Origin: JAEULH01 sp034382075
GTDB taxonomy: Bacteria; Pseudomonadota; Alphaproteobacteria; Rhodospirillales; Defluviicoccaceae
Reading direction: 5' to 3'
Length of the DNA stretch: 64,000 nt
Assembly (NCBI GenBank): GCA_034382075.1
Contig: JAXMOZ010000004.1
Location: forward strand, 25,969-89,968
Shown here: positions 17,459 through 25,323 of the stretch, in pieces
Position numbering within the stretch: the first letter of the stretch is position 1
How the letters are laid out: the number at the start of each line of letters is the position of its first letter
Position numbers and translations under genes: made by a program
The notes under the pieces: model-generated
Databases searched by the model: none
What the model saw: the letters and a program-made list of their open reading frames with translations, nothing else
Told to the model about the DNA's origin: nothing

Positions 17459-17806
17459 ATGAAGACCCTGTCGTTTCCCCTGTTGGCGCTCGCCTCGGCC
17501 GCGCTCGCCGCCGGCGCCGCCATGGCCGCGCGTCTCTGGCTGCTGGAGGTGCCGGCGATCGGCTGGCGCTGCGCCGAAAGCGGTCCGCCCGGATGGTGCG
17601 GGCTCTATGCGGGCCTCGGCTGGCTGCTCAGGAGCCAGGTCTTCGGCTGGGCCGCGGCGGCCCTGGCCGCCTTCGCCCTGTTCGCCTCAAGCCGAACCGC
17701 GGTCCTGGCGGCCGTTGCCGCCGGCGCCATGCCGCTGGTCCTCTACAACGCCCAGCTCGGCGCCGCCGCCGTCCTGCTCGCGGCACTGCGAGCCGTCCGG
17801 CTGTAG
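17459..17806 (+). CDS. Small hydrophobic membrane protein, 115 aa
   Basis: Three or four predicted membrane helices: about residues 5-27, 45-66, 68-85 and 88-112. Two cysteines lie in the first periplasmic or cytoplasmic loop (WRCAESGPPGWCGLY) and could form a disulfide. No family was recognised. It starts 58 bases after flgE on the same strand, and its last 120 bases are read on the other strand by the end of the GH17 gene. The coding character of this frame (hydrophobic runs, normal start) is better than that of the opposite tail. Confidence 0.6.
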   Translation: MKTLSFPLLALASAALAAGAAMAARLWLLEVPAIGWRCAESGPPGWCGLYAGLGWLLRSQVFGWAAAALAAFALFASSRTAVLAAVAAGAMPLVLYNAQLGAAAVLLAALRAVRL

Positions 17807-19402
17807 CGGCCGCGGCCACAGCTCGCCGAGCGGAATGGCCACTGCGGCCAACGTCACGCCGGCCCAAGCCAGCGCCTGGCTGTTACCTGGACCCTCGACG
17901 GCCAGGACCGTTATTGCCCCGGCCAAAGCGATCAAGGCCAGCGCCGCTTCCTCGCGGAGACCGTTCCCACCTCTCCCCGGTCGCCGTTGGAGCCACGCCA
18001 GCGCCAGGAAGCACGCCACCGGCGGCGCGTACGTGGCGGTCGGAAAATCCCGGTAGCGGCCATCGAAGGCGAGGCAGAGCGACGTCGCGGCGATACCAAA
18101 CAGCGTCACCAGCCTGAGCCAGCCGAGCGCATCGGCCGGGGTGACCGCCCCGCGCAGCCGCCGCGCGCGGACACGCTGGATCAGCGGCAAGGCCGGGGTC
18201 GGCACGACCGGCGCGCCGGTGAGGAGGATCTGGCCGGCGAGGGCCACGCTCGCGGCGGCGATGGCGAGCCCGGCCAAGCCGAGCGCCCAGTCGAGGAGAC
18301 CGAGGCTGCTCGCGGCAACGTCGAGGCTGGCCAGCACGAGTGAACAGGCGGCTGCCGGCGCGGCCGTGGCCAGGATGACCCAGCTCCGCCGCCGGAGTGG
18401 CGTTCGCCGAACCGCGGCCCAGAGGATCGGCAGCAGCGCCAGCGCCGCGCTGGCGCCCGCTCCCGCGAGCCAGCGGGGTTCCGCCGAGACCGGCCCGCTC
18501 AGCGGGAACTTGGGCCGCCGCTCCGCGTCCAGCACCCCCCAGAAGCCACCCACCGTACCCTCCAGTCGACGCTTCCACGGCTGGTCGATGCCCTCCATCA
18601 GGTTGATGGCCAGCCCGTCGCGGGCCGCCATGACCAGCATCTCGCGGACGAACCGGGCCTGGTCGAGCGGGCTGGGTAGTGCCTGCTCGCGCATCCGCCC
18701 GCGGCTCGGCCAGCCGACCTCGCCGACCAGGATCGGCTTCCCCGGAAAAGCGCGGCCCATCCTCTCCGCCACCTCGGCGACATGGACGACGGCGGCGTCG
18801 GCCGCCACCGGCCGATCCTCCCAGTAGGGCAGGATGTGGATGGTGACGACGTCGACGGCGTCCGCCACCTCCGGGTGCTGGAGCCAGAACTCCCAGACGT
18901 CGGCGTAGCTGACCGGCGCCTCGACCGCCGCCGCAACCTCGCTGATCGCCGCGATCAGCCGGTCGGGGGGCATCTCCCGGCGCAGCAGCACCTCGTTGCC
19001 GACGATGACCCCCCTTACCGTCTGCGGGTGCGTATTGGCCAAGGCGATGACCGCGGCGATCTCCTCGGCGTTGCGCGCCGCGTCGCGGCTCAGCCAGGCG
19101 CCCAGCAGGACGTGGAGGCCGAGGCTCTCTGCGATCTGTGGCACCTGCGCCAGGCCCTGATCGATGGAATAGATCCTGACGCAGCCGGTCAGGCGCGAGA
19201 GGATGCGCAAGTCGGCCTCGATCTGCTCCCGGGGGACGACCAGCGTCTCGTCGAAGGGCGACTGCGTGCCCTGGAAGGGGGCGTAAGAGACACACGGCAG
19301 GGTCGGCGCAGGGGCGTCGACCAGGGCGACCGCGCGGCCGCGCCACGTCCAGAAGCCGACGCAGAGACCGATGGCGACGAGCGCGGCAACCGTTGCTGGC
19401 AA
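17687..19402 (-). CDS. Glycoside hydrolase family 17-like membrane protein
   Basis: A likely inner-membrane beta-1,3-glucan hydrolase or glucosyltransferase (GH17, related to NdvC/BglH-type proteins of beta-glucan pathways). From a TTG start at 19402 it has 571 aa: an N-terminal anchor (TVAALVAIGLCVGFW), then a TIM-barrel domain (about 30-310). Key motifs are CVSYAPFQG, VRIYSIDQG, VIVGNEVLLR (acid Glu) and PILVGEVGWPSRG (nucleophile Glu), then FWGVLDAERRPKF. Six or so C-terminal helices follow. An upstream GTG at 19501 would add Arg/His-rich residues that look non-coding and overlap a better small frame. The last 40 residues overlap the convergent gene and may be read-through. Confidence 0.82.
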   Translation of the reverse strand: MPATVAALVAIGLCVGFWTWRGRAVALVDAPAPTLPCVSYAPFQGTQSPFDETLVVPREQIEADLRILSRLTGCVRIYSIDQGLAQVPQIAESLGLHVLLGAWLSRDAARNAEEIAAVIALANTHPQTVRGVIVGNEVLLRREMPPDRLIAAISEVAAAVEAPVSYADVWEFWLQHPEVADAVDVVTIHILPYWEDRPVAADAAVVHVAEVAERMGRAFPGKPILVGEVGWPSRGRMREQALPSPLDQARFVREMLVMAARDGLAINLMEGIDQPWKRRLEGTVGGFWGVLDAERRPKFPLSGPVSAEPRWLAGAGASAALALLPILWAAVRRTPLRRRSWVILATAAPAAACSLVLASLDVAASSLGLLDWALGLAGLAIAAASVALAGQILLTGAPVVPTPALPLIQRVRARRLRGAVTPADALGWLRLVTLFGIAATSLCLAFDGRYRDFPTATYAPPVACFLALAWLQRRPGRGGNGLREEAALALIALAGAITVLAVEGPGNSQALAWAGVTLAAVAIPLGELWPRPLQPDGSQCREQDGGGAELGVVEDQRHGAGGNGRQDRGSA

Positions 19403-19431
19403 GGTGCGCCGGCGCGCCGGGCGATCGGCGG

Positions 19432-19524
19432 CTAGAGCCAGGTCGCGGCGATCGCCAGAAGCTCGGCGAGGATGCCGATGGCGATCAGCAGTTCCGGCCA
19501 CTTTTCCTCGAGAAACGGCAGCAT
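19432..19524 (-). CDS. Putative 30-residue single-pass membrane protein
   Basis: ATG at 19524 to TAG at 19432. It begins with an acidic stretch holding Trp (MLPFLEEKWPE) followed by an uninterrupted hydrophobic helix (LLIAIGILAELLAIAATWL). The frame has far better coding character than the overlapping N-terminal extension of GH17. A GGAGGGG motif lies about 15 bases upstream, a little far. It ends about 30 bases before the GH17 start, so it could be a leader or accessory peptide of that gene. Function unknown; it is below usual annotation length limits. Confidence 0.45.
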   Translation of the reverse strand: MLPFLEEKWPELLIAIGILAELLAIAATWL

Positions 19525-19718
19525 CCGCGGATTTCCGGTCCCCTCCACCGCACGACCCGGCCGTGAGCGAGAACCTCAGGCAAGGCCCTCCTACTATGAA
19601 CTACAGAGTGATGAAGCACCAGATGGAGCGGCTGCGCGATGGGAGGTATGCAACATATGCTAGGAGGCGGGGACGGGCCGAGCACCGAGGCTGTCCGAGG
19701 CTGGCGCTCGGCGGAGAG

Positions 19719-19997
19719 CTACCCCTTCGCCTTCAGGCCCTCGACGTCGGCCAAAGCCGCGTCCACCAGATTGAGGAGCAGGCCCGGTTCGCCCATCCCG
19801 ACGACGAGGACGCGGATGGCGCGCAGGCGCACTTCCAGGTCGCTGAGGTCGTTGGCGCGGATGGTGAGCGCCCGGTCCAACAGGCTGGCGATGCGGCACT
19901 CCAGGTTCGGCCGCTCCGCCGAGCCGGCCTGGGCGAGCGCGTCGAGCGTCGCATCGAGGTCGCGCTGCGCCGTCACCAGATCGCTTTGCGAAGCCAC
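19719..19997 (-). CDS. Small helical hypothetical protein, 92 aa
   Basis: Starts with GTG at 19997 after a strong ribosome binding site (AGGAGGAAAGGAGG). The product is a soluble, mostly helical protein (VASQSDLVTAQRDLDATLDA ... LLNLVDAALADVEGLKAKG) with no cysteine except one and no membrane segment. No family was recognised. It lies immediately downstream of luxR on the same strand (47 bases apart), so it may be co-regulated with it. It is otherwise undescribed here. Confidence 0.65.
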   Translation of the reverse strand: MASQSDLVTAQRDLDATLDALAQAGSAERPNLECRIASLLDRALTIRANDLSDLEVRLRAIRVLVVGMGEPGLLLNLVDAALADVEGLKAKG

Positions 19998-20044
19998 GCA
20001 GGTCCCTCCTTTCCTCCTGCCCCGCCGATGGTTCGGCGCCTGCC

Positions 20045-20896
20045 TCAGGGAGAAATAAGGCCTAAGCGGATGGCCGTCACCACCGCCTGCACCCGGTTGC
20101 CGGCGCCGGTCTTCTTCATAGCGCCTTTGAGGTGGAACTGCACCGTGTGCTCGGACACGGCAAGGATTTGGCTGATGGACCAGGCGCTCTTGCCCCGCGC
20201 CGTCCAGGTGAGGCACTCGCGCTCGCGGTCGCTGAGATGCACGACGGGATCGGTGCCGCCGCTGCGCGCCAGCGCGGTGTAGGCGAGCTGCAGCTGGGTT
20301 GCCAGGATCTGCAGGGCCCCGAGTTGGGCGGCCGTGTCGGCGCCGGTGGCCGCTCCGGACACGCTGACGACGTAGCTTTCGCCGGCCGGCCCGTGGACCG
20401 GGATGCAGACGCCGTCGCCGAGGCCGGCGTCCCCGGCCTCGCAGAAGAGCGCCCGCTGCCTCCCGGAAAGCCGCTCGTCCGCAGCGACCTCGGCCCAGGC
20501 ATAAGGCCTGAGCCGGGCCGGCGCCTGCAACAGGCAGGGGTCGATGTCCTGATACCGGCTTGCCTGGTAGTGGTCGACCCACTCCCGCGGGCAACTGACC
20601 ACCAAGGCGGGGCGTGGCAGCAGCGACGAGACGGCGGCCTGGGCCGCCGGGGTGACCGCGGCAAACGCCACCTTGTCGTAGCCGAACGCCAGGACCGCGC
20701 GGCGGAACAGGTCGAACACCTGCTCGGGCGTAGCCGCCCGGTTCGTCTCCTCGATGTAGGCGAAAAGATCCAGCGCGTCGCTGCAGCCGGCGCCGACGAC
20801 GCTCCGGCGAGATCTGGCTGCGGCGGTTGCGAGCTCGGCGCGCTCGGACGGCCCGGGGAGCGCCCTGCCAGCGGAAATGGTCGAGGGGTCCTTCAC
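20045..20896 (-). CDS. luxR: LuxR-type quorum-sensing transcription factor
   Basis: The 283 aa product has an N-terminal autoinducer-binding domain (about residues 40-200). The canonical ligand residues appear as W and Y in EWVDHYQASRYQDIDP, where DP gives the invariant Asp, and W in YAWAEV. A LuxR-type helix-turn-helix follows (about 218-275: LSDRERECLTWTARGKSAWS, VSEHTVQFHLKGAMKKTGAG). This is a full acyl-homoserine-lactone receptor. It starts with GTG at 20896. Dyads lie directly upstream. A luxI gene lies 1.9 kb away on the same strand. The adjacent divergent gene encodes a FadL-type channel. Confidence 0.93.
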   Translation of the reverse strand: MKDPSTISAGRALPGPSERAELATAAARSRRSVVGAGCSDALDLFAYIEETNRAATPEQVFDLFRRAVLAFGYDKVAFAAVTPAAQAAVSSLLPRPALVVSCPREWVDHYQASRYQDIDPCLLQAPARLRPYAWAEVAADERLSGRQRALFCEAGDAGLGDGVCIPVHGPAGESYVVSVSGAATGADTAAQLGALQILATQLQLAYTALARSGGTDPVVHLSDRERECLTWTARGKSAWSISQILAVSEHTVQFHLKGAMKKTGAGNRVQAVVTAIRLGLISP

Positions 20897-20902
20897 CTAG
20901 GT

Positions 20903-20936
20903 CGTTGTCTACCCCATTCGGGTATGAGAGACAACG
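20903..20936. promoter_or_regulatory. Nested dyads between luxR and the FadL-type gene
   Basis: Outer dyad CGTTGTCT (20903-20910) and AGACAACG (20929-20936); inner dyad TACCC (20910-20914), five bases, GGGTA (20920-20924). The inner core resembles dyads at 22389, 27871 and 31498. Candidate LuxR binding site shared by the divergent genes. Confidence 0.55.
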
Positions 20937-20964
20937 CGTTTTGGTTCGGCGCTTGTCCAGGCCT

Positions 20965-22350
20965 GTGGTCGTGCACGTGGGTGCCTTGTCGTCTTGCGCT
21001 TCCGAACGTCGCCGCCGTTCCGGGCTCGGCGCCCCGGCTTGGCCAGCGGGGGCTCTCGCCGCGGTGCTGGCCGCGGCCGAGGCCCAAGCGTCGGGCTTCT
21101 ACCTGACCGAGCAGAGCGTCGGCAGTGTCGGGCGCGCCACCGCGGGCCAAGCCGCCATTGCCGCCGACGCCAGCACCGTGGTCGGCAACCCCGCCGGGAT
21201 GACCGAACTCGGCTCGGCGCAGGTCATGGCCGGGGTGACCGTCCTGCTGCCGAAGACCTCGTTTCGCAACCGCGGCTCGAGCGCGGCGACGCCCGGAACC
21301 GGCGGCGCGGCGCTGGCCTATGGCGGCGGTTCCGGCGGCAACCCGTTCGGCGCCGAGGCACTGCCGAACGCCTACGCAGCGATGCCGCTACCGCTGCCCG
21401 GATCCGACCTGTGGCTCGGCATCGGCGTCGCCGCACCGTTCGGCCTGAGCCTCGATTACGGCAGCGACTGGTTCGGCCGATACGACTCGATCGAGTCCAG
21501 CCTTTCGACCGTGGACGTGGCAATCGTCGCCGCCTACCGGGTCTTCGACTGGCTCTCCGTGGGCGGCGGGCTCAACGTCCAGAGCATCGACGTCCGCCTC
21601 ACCAGCGCGGTGCCGGACACCCTCGCCGTCGGCGGCCCGAGCATGGCGAGCGACGGCCGCAGCGTCCTCAGGGGTGACGACGTGAGCCTCGGCTTCAACG
21701 CCGGGATCCTCGTCGAGCCGGTCCCCGGCACCCGCATCGGCATCCACTACCGCTCGGCCATCACCCACACGTTGAAGGGGCGCGCCAGCACCTCCGGCCT
21801 CGGCGGCGACCTGGCGGCGGCGAACGGAAGCGCCGACGCCAAGGCCGACATTCGTCTTCCCGACATCGTCTCGGTGGGAGCGGCGCAGGCCGCGGGCGAA
21901 AGGCTCACGCTGCTGGGCGAGGTGCAATGGTTCAACTGGAGCCGCTTCGGGGAGGTTCGGGTCCGTCCACAGGGCGGAGGCGGCGAGCTGGTCCTGCCGC
22001 AGGACTACAGCGACGCCTGGGCCATCGCCGTCGGCGGCGAATACCGGGTGAGCGACGACCTCGGCCTGCGCGCCGGCGTCCGCTACGAGACGACACCGAC
22101 GAGCGACCGGTTCCGCTCGACCGGGGTGCCGGAGGGCAACAACTACTCGGCCGGGATCGGACTGAGCTACCGGCTGTTGGACGGCGTGGCCATCGACCTC
22201 GCCGCCTTCCACACCCGCGCCGAGGCCGGCAACGTCTCGCTGTCGCGTACCTTCTTCGCCGGAACGCCGGCGGCGGGAACGGTCGCGACCAAGGGCCGCG
22301 CGCGGATGCATGCGACCGCCGGCGGGCTCGCCGTCACCTCTCGCTTCTGA
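20965..22350 (+). CDS. FadL/TodX-family outer-membrane channel
   Basis: FadL proteins let hydrophobic molecules such as long-chain fatty acids and aromatics cross the outer membrane. The 461 aa product has a signal region (LAAVLAAAEAQASGFYLTEQ), the family hallmark of an N-terminal hatch starting with GFYLTEQSVGSVGRATAG, and the NPAGMTELG motif. Strands of a 14-stranded barrel follow (NAYAAMPLPLPG, WLGIGVAAPFGLSLDY, GIHYRSAITHTLKG). The C-terminus ends in aromatic Phe. Start GTG at 20965 is chosen for the leader; a later GTG is possible. Divergent from luxR. In Sinorhizobium, FadL is known to assist uptake of long-chain AHL, so a link to quorum sensing is plausible. Confidence 0.88.
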   Translation: MVVHVGALSSCASERRRRSGLGAPAWPAGALAAVLAAAEAQASGFYLTEQSVGSVGRATAGQAAIAADASTVVGNPAGMTELGSAQVMAGVTVLLPKTSFRNRGSSAATPGTGGAALAYGGGSGGNPFGAEALPNAYAAMPLPLPGSDLWLGIGVAAPFGLSLDYGSDWFGRYDSIESSLSTVDVAIVAAYRVFDWLSVGGGLNVQSIDVRLTSAVPDTLAVGGPSMASDGRSVLRGDDVSLGFNAGILVEPVPGTRIGIHYRSAITHTLKGRASTSGLGGDLAAANGSADAKADIRLPDIVSVGAAQAAGERLTLLGEVQWFNWSRFGEVRVRPQGGGGELVLPQDYSDAWAIAVGGEYRVSDDLGLRAGVRYETTPTSDRFRSTGVPEGNNYSAGIGLSYRLLDGVAIDLAAFHTRAEAGNVSLSRTFFAGTPAAGTVATKGRARMHATAGGLAVTSRF

Positions 22351-22388
22351 AGGTTCGTCGACCTCGGCCTGGGGAGCCGACGCCCCAC

Positions 22389-22406
22389 CCTCCCATTTTT
22401 GGGAGG
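22389..22406 (+). promoter_or_regulatory. lux-box-like 18-bp palindrome
   Basis: CCTCCCATTTTTGGGAGG: perfect 7-bp arms with a 4-base centre, also fitting CT-N12-AG. A TAGAGT -10-like hexamer at 22431-22436 would place the dyad centre near -44, the position of LuxR-activated lux boxes, and there is no good -35. It is 82 bases upstream of the gene at 22488. Confidence 0.6.
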
Positions 22407-22487
22407 TGTCGCGCCGTCGCTGCCGGCGCCTAGAGTGCGGCCGGCTCTGCCAAAGCGGCAGGGCGCGACCAATAAGCGAGGCAGGCG

Positions 22488-22937
22488 ATGTCGGGGATGG
22501 TTTTGACGCTGGTGGAGCCGGTTGGCGCCGATGTCGGCGGAGGGCAGGGGGCCGCCGCCGGTGTGGACCTGGGCCGCATCATCCACAAGGCCATCCTCGC
22601 CCGGCGCTTCGCCGAGGTGCATAAGCAGACGGTGCGCCAGTGCGTCCGCGCCGCCCGGGCCGCAGGACAGCGCGGCAACCGTGTGCTCGCCGCGGCGCTG
22701 CTTCGCGACGCCCGGGCCGAGCATGCCGAGGCGCAAGCCTGCGCCCGGGTTGCCCGCGCCTTGGAGCGGCAGGCCGAGGAGATGGGCAGGGCCGCGGGTG
22801 TCTACAGGGCGACCGGCCGCGCCAGCGCGCCCGCGACCAGCGAGGGGATGCCGGCGATCGACGCCCACGCCGTATCCGGTGCCGCCGCCTCCGTCGGCTC
22901 GCCGGCGATCCGCAAGACCTTGGGCGGCAGCGAGTAA
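22488..22937 (+). CDS. Unknown 149-aa helical protein, convergent with luxI
   Basis: No family was recognised. The product is Ala-rich and mostly helical: residues 28-105 form long amphipathic helices (RIIHKAILARRFAEVHKQTV, AQACARVARALERQAEEMG), followed by a low-complexity Ala/Gly/Ser tail. The ATG at 22488 is preceded by GCGAGG. The gene lies behind the lux-box-like dyad at 22389. Its last 136 bases overlap the end of luxI on the opposite strand, so the two transcripts are antisense to each other there. The tail beyond residue 105 may be under weak constraint. Confidence 0.65.
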   Translation: MSGMVLTLVEPVGADVGGGQGAAAGVDLGRIIHKAILARRFAEVHKQTVRQCVRAARAAGQRGNRVLAAALLRDARAEHAEAQACARVARALERQAEEMGRAAGVYRATGRASAPATSEGMPAIDAHAVSGAAASVGSPAIRKTLGGSE

Positions 22938-23503
22938 GTCCGCCGCAGGGTTGCGATCGCCTGGTCGCTGACCGCGACCGCAGCGGCGGTGACGACGCAC
23001 CGGCCGATGGCGCGGCTCCGGCCGAGCAACCTGACACTGCAGCCGTTGGCCTCGATGCTGCGGATCACCCGCGGGTGGGTGACGAGGTAGTATTCGCTGA
23101 TGCCCAGCTTGCGGCCGAACTCGCCGCAGGCGCACATCATCTCGCCGAAAACGCGCCCGCGGAGGGCCGGAGCCAGGCTCCGGTCCACTCCGAGGCGCGT
23201 GACTTCCCATACATCGGGGCGGGACGGGAGCTCCTCGCCGTAGATCAATTCCGGCCAGAGCTCCTTGATCATGTATGGGAACGTGGTCGGGATCAGGCGC
23301 GCAATCGCCCGGACCTGCCGAAGGTCATCCCGCCACAGCAAGTATACCGCCGCTGGCGTGTCGAACGCGTCCCACTCCATGCCCCGAAAGGTCGGAACCT
23401 GATACCCGTGCCGTTCGACGAATATCTTATGGCGAAGACGATGGAGCGCCGGCAGAGCATCGCCGAGTAAATGCGCTGTCTCTACCGAGAACGCGTCGAT
23501 CAT
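22802..23503 (-). CDS. luxI: Acyl-homoserine-lactone synthase
   Basis: Makes AHL signals from S-adenosylmethionine and an acyl carrier. The 233 aa product has the LuxI-invariant residues: R and F in LRHKIFVERHGYQVP, W in MEWDAFDTPAAVYLL (with Asp), RAIARLIPTTFPYMI, and WEVTRLGVDR (Glu and Arg). It is slightly longer than typical (200-220 aa) because of a C-terminal extension. Acyl-chain length cannot be told from sequence. Partner luxR is 1.9 kb away on the same strand. The last 136 bases overlap the convergent gene at 22488. Confidence 0.93.
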   Translation of the reverse strand: MIDAFSVETAHLLGDALPALHRLRHKIFVERHGYQVPTFRGMEWDAFDTPAAVYLLWRDDLRQVRAIARLIPTTFPYMIKELWPELIYGEELPSRPDVWEVTRLGVDRSLAPALRGRVFGEMMCACGEFGRKLGISEYYLVTHPRVIRSIEANGCSVRLLGRSRAIGRCVVTAAAVAVSDQAIATLRRTYSLPPKVLRIAGEPTEAAAPDTAWASIAGIPSLVAGALARPVAL

Positions 23504-23820
23504 AATGGTCCTCGTCTTCGTTATTTAAATCGCGATCTGCAAACGTCGGCGCGTGGTCAGAATTTCTCTTGGGTCCCGCGCGCCGTCTCTGGGCGGAATA
23601 AATACCGGCAGACCCGCCGATGGTCAAGAACATATTCCTCATACGGGGTGAACATGCCTACAAACGAGGGCGGGGCGCGGCGGCTTCAACCGGCGCCGTA
23701 CGTCCGCGGCAACAGCGGGCACGAAATCTCGCGGCAACGGCGATTAACCCTAAAGGTCAATTGGCCCTTGGTCGCGGCTTTGGCCATAATGCGAAAGTCG
23801 GGTGCTAAAAGGGGGTTTCT
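23504..23820. other. Gap upstream of luxI without a supported gene
   Basis: About 315 bases, more AT-rich than the surroundings (for example TTATTTAAATCGCG near 23521). Short frames on the plus strand lack a good ribosome binding site or recognisable product. It probably contains the luxI promoter on the minus strand and the promoter of the gene at 23821. No clear lux-box dyad was found close to luxI. Confidence 0.5.
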
Positions 23821-24177
23821 ATGTCGAAGGTCGTACTCGGGCCTGCGCCTTCTGGGCAGGCTCAGCACAAGGACGCGAACGCGCCACGGCTGCGGAAAGG
23901 GCGCCCGAGCACCGGGCCGAAGATTTCCATGTCGCGAAGCGCCGCCGCCGAGCACGTCGAGTGCCGCGGCTGCCGGCATTGGCAACCGTTCGTGACGCAG
24001 TGGGGGCATTGCGGCTGCGAGATGGTCCGCCGTCACGTCGACGGCGAGGCGCCGCTGGTCACCCGGGGAAGCTTTTCCTGCAGGTTCTACGCCCCGGGGG
24101 CGGAAGCCCGCAGGGCCGGGTCGCCGGCGTCGGGAGAAGAGCTGCGCCCGCAGGTCTTCGCCGCTGCCGCCGACTGA
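23821..24177 (+). CDS. Small Cys/His-rich protein, possible zinc-binding
   Basis: A 118 aa protein with AGGGGG seven bases before ATG 23821. The middle segment has six cysteines and several His: ECRGCRHWQPFVTQWGHCGC, then EMVRRHVDGEAPLVTRGSFSC ending in CRFYAP. The spacing resembles a zinc-ribbon-like knuckle. The N-terminus is basic, Ser/Pro-rich and likely disordered. Family and function unknown. Convergent with fba, separated by a hairpin. Confidence 0.6.
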   Translation: MSKVVLGPAPSGQAQHKDANAPRLRKGRPSTGPKISMSRSAAAEHVECRGCRHWQPFVTQWGHCGCEMVRRHVDGEAPLVTRGSFSCRFYAPGAEARRAGSPASGEELRPQVFAAAAD

Positions 24178-24206
24178 CGCTGGGCTGGCTTCGTTCGCTG
24201 AGGATT

Positions 24207-24235
24207 GGGGCGGCGGCCGTTCGGTCCGCCGCCCC
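24207..24235. terminator. Bidirectional hairpin between convergent genes
   Basis: GGGGCGGCGG (24207-24216), 9-base loop, CCGCCGCCCC (24226-24235). A 10-bp perfect GC stem in the 63-base gap between the gene ending at 24177 and fba ending at 24241. There is no strong T-run on either side. Confidence 0.55.
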
Positions 24236-24240
24236 CGTCC

Positions 24241-25323
24241 TTAAGCCTGAGCCAGAGACCGGCCCTTCGAGCCGAGGTCGACGAAGGCCTCGCTCAGCCG
24301 CTCGGCCATGCCCACCTCAGCGGCGCGCAGCCACTTCCGCGGGTCATAGAACTTCTTGAACGGCGTCCCGTCGTCCGGGTCGATCTGGTACTTGAACGCC
24401 TTCGGGTGCTCCTCGACGAACTTGCCGACGGCTTCCGAGAAGGCGAACTGGGTGTCGGTGTCGATGTTCATCTTGAACACGCCGTAGCCCACGGCTTCCG
24501 TGATCTTCTCTTTCTCGGAGCCGGAGCCGCCGTGGAAGACCAGGTTCAGCGGGTTCGGCCCGGCGTTGTGCTGGCGGGCGACCAGGTCCTGCGAACCCTT
24601 CAGGATCTCCGGGCGCAGCTTGACGTTGCCCGGCTTGTAGACACCGTGGACGTTGCCGAACGACGCGGCGACGGAGAACGAGCCGATCGGCGCCAGCTTC
24701 TGGTAGGCCAGGAGCACGTCCTCGGGCTGGGTGTAGAGCTTGGAGTTGTCGGCGCTCTCGTCGAACTCGCCGCCGATGCCGTCTTCTTCGCCGCCGGTCA
24801 CGCCGAGCTCGATCTCCAGGCTCATGCCCATCGGCGCCATGCGCTTCAGCACCCGGGCGCACTCGTCGAGGTTCCAGTCGATCGGCTCCTCGGAGAGGTC
24901 CAGCATGTGCGAGCTGTAGAGCGGCTTGCCGGTTTCCTTGAAGAACGCCTCGCCGTGGTCGAGCAGCGCCTCGACCCATGGGATCAGCTTCTTGTTGGCG
25001 TGGTCGGTGTGCAGCACGACGCAGACGCCGTAGTGCTCGGCCATCATGTGCACGTGCTTGGCCGCCGATACCGCGCCCAGCACCTTGCCCAGGGCGCCGT
25101 CGGGGAAGGCTTGGCCGGCGTAGAACTGGGCGCCGCCGTTGGACAGCTGGATGATGACGTCGGACTTATTCTTCGCCGCCGCCTCGAGAACCGAGTTGAT
25201 GGTGTTGGTGCCGGTGACATTCACCGCCGGAAGGGCATAGCCCCCCGACTTGCACGCCGCCACCAGCGTCTCGTAGTCCTTGCCGGTGACCACGCCCGGC
25301 TTAAGGGATGCAGCTTCGCCCAT
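24241..25323 (-). CDS. fba: Class II fructose-bisphosphate aldolase
   Basis: Zinc enzyme of glycolysis, gluconeogenesis and the Calvin cycle that splits fructose-1,6-bisphosphate to DHAP and glyceraldehyde-3-phosphate. The 360 aa product is of the long E. coli FbaA type. It has YALPAVNVTGTNTINSVLEA, the zinc His and catalytic Asp in VVLHTDHANKKLIPW, ELGVTGGEEDGI, FGNVHGVYKPGNVKL, VFHGGSGSEKEKI and MNIDTDTQFAF. The length matches the family exactly. No neighbouring sugar genes are present. Confidence 0.97.
   Translation of the reverse strand: MGEAASLKPGVVTGKDYETLVAACKSGGYALPAVNVTGTNTINSVLEAAAKNKSDVIIQLSNGGAQFYAGQAFPDGALGKVLGAVSAAKHVHMMAEHYGVCVVLHTDHANKKLIPWVEALLDHGEAFFKETGKPLYSSHMLDLSEEPIDWNLDECARVLKRMAPMGMSLEIELGVTGGEEDGIGGEFDESADNSKLYTQPEDVLLAYQKLAPIGSFSVAASFGNVHGVYKPGNVKLRPEILKGSQDLVARQHNAGPNPLNLVFHGGSGSEKEKITEAVGYGVFKMNIDTDTQFAFSEAVGKFVEEHPKAFKYQIDPDDGTPFKKFYDPRKWLRAAEVGMAERLSEAFVDLGSKGRSLAQA

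Noticed and set aside
19403..19501. N-terminal extension of the GH17 protein from GTG 19501
   Set aside because: Residues are Arg/His/Asp-rich with no signal anchor; the overlapping small frame fits better, though the start remains uncertain.
23471..23995. 174-residue frame starting inside luxI and reaching into the Cys-rich gene
   Set aside because: No RBS, mixed composition, and overlaps better frames on both sides.
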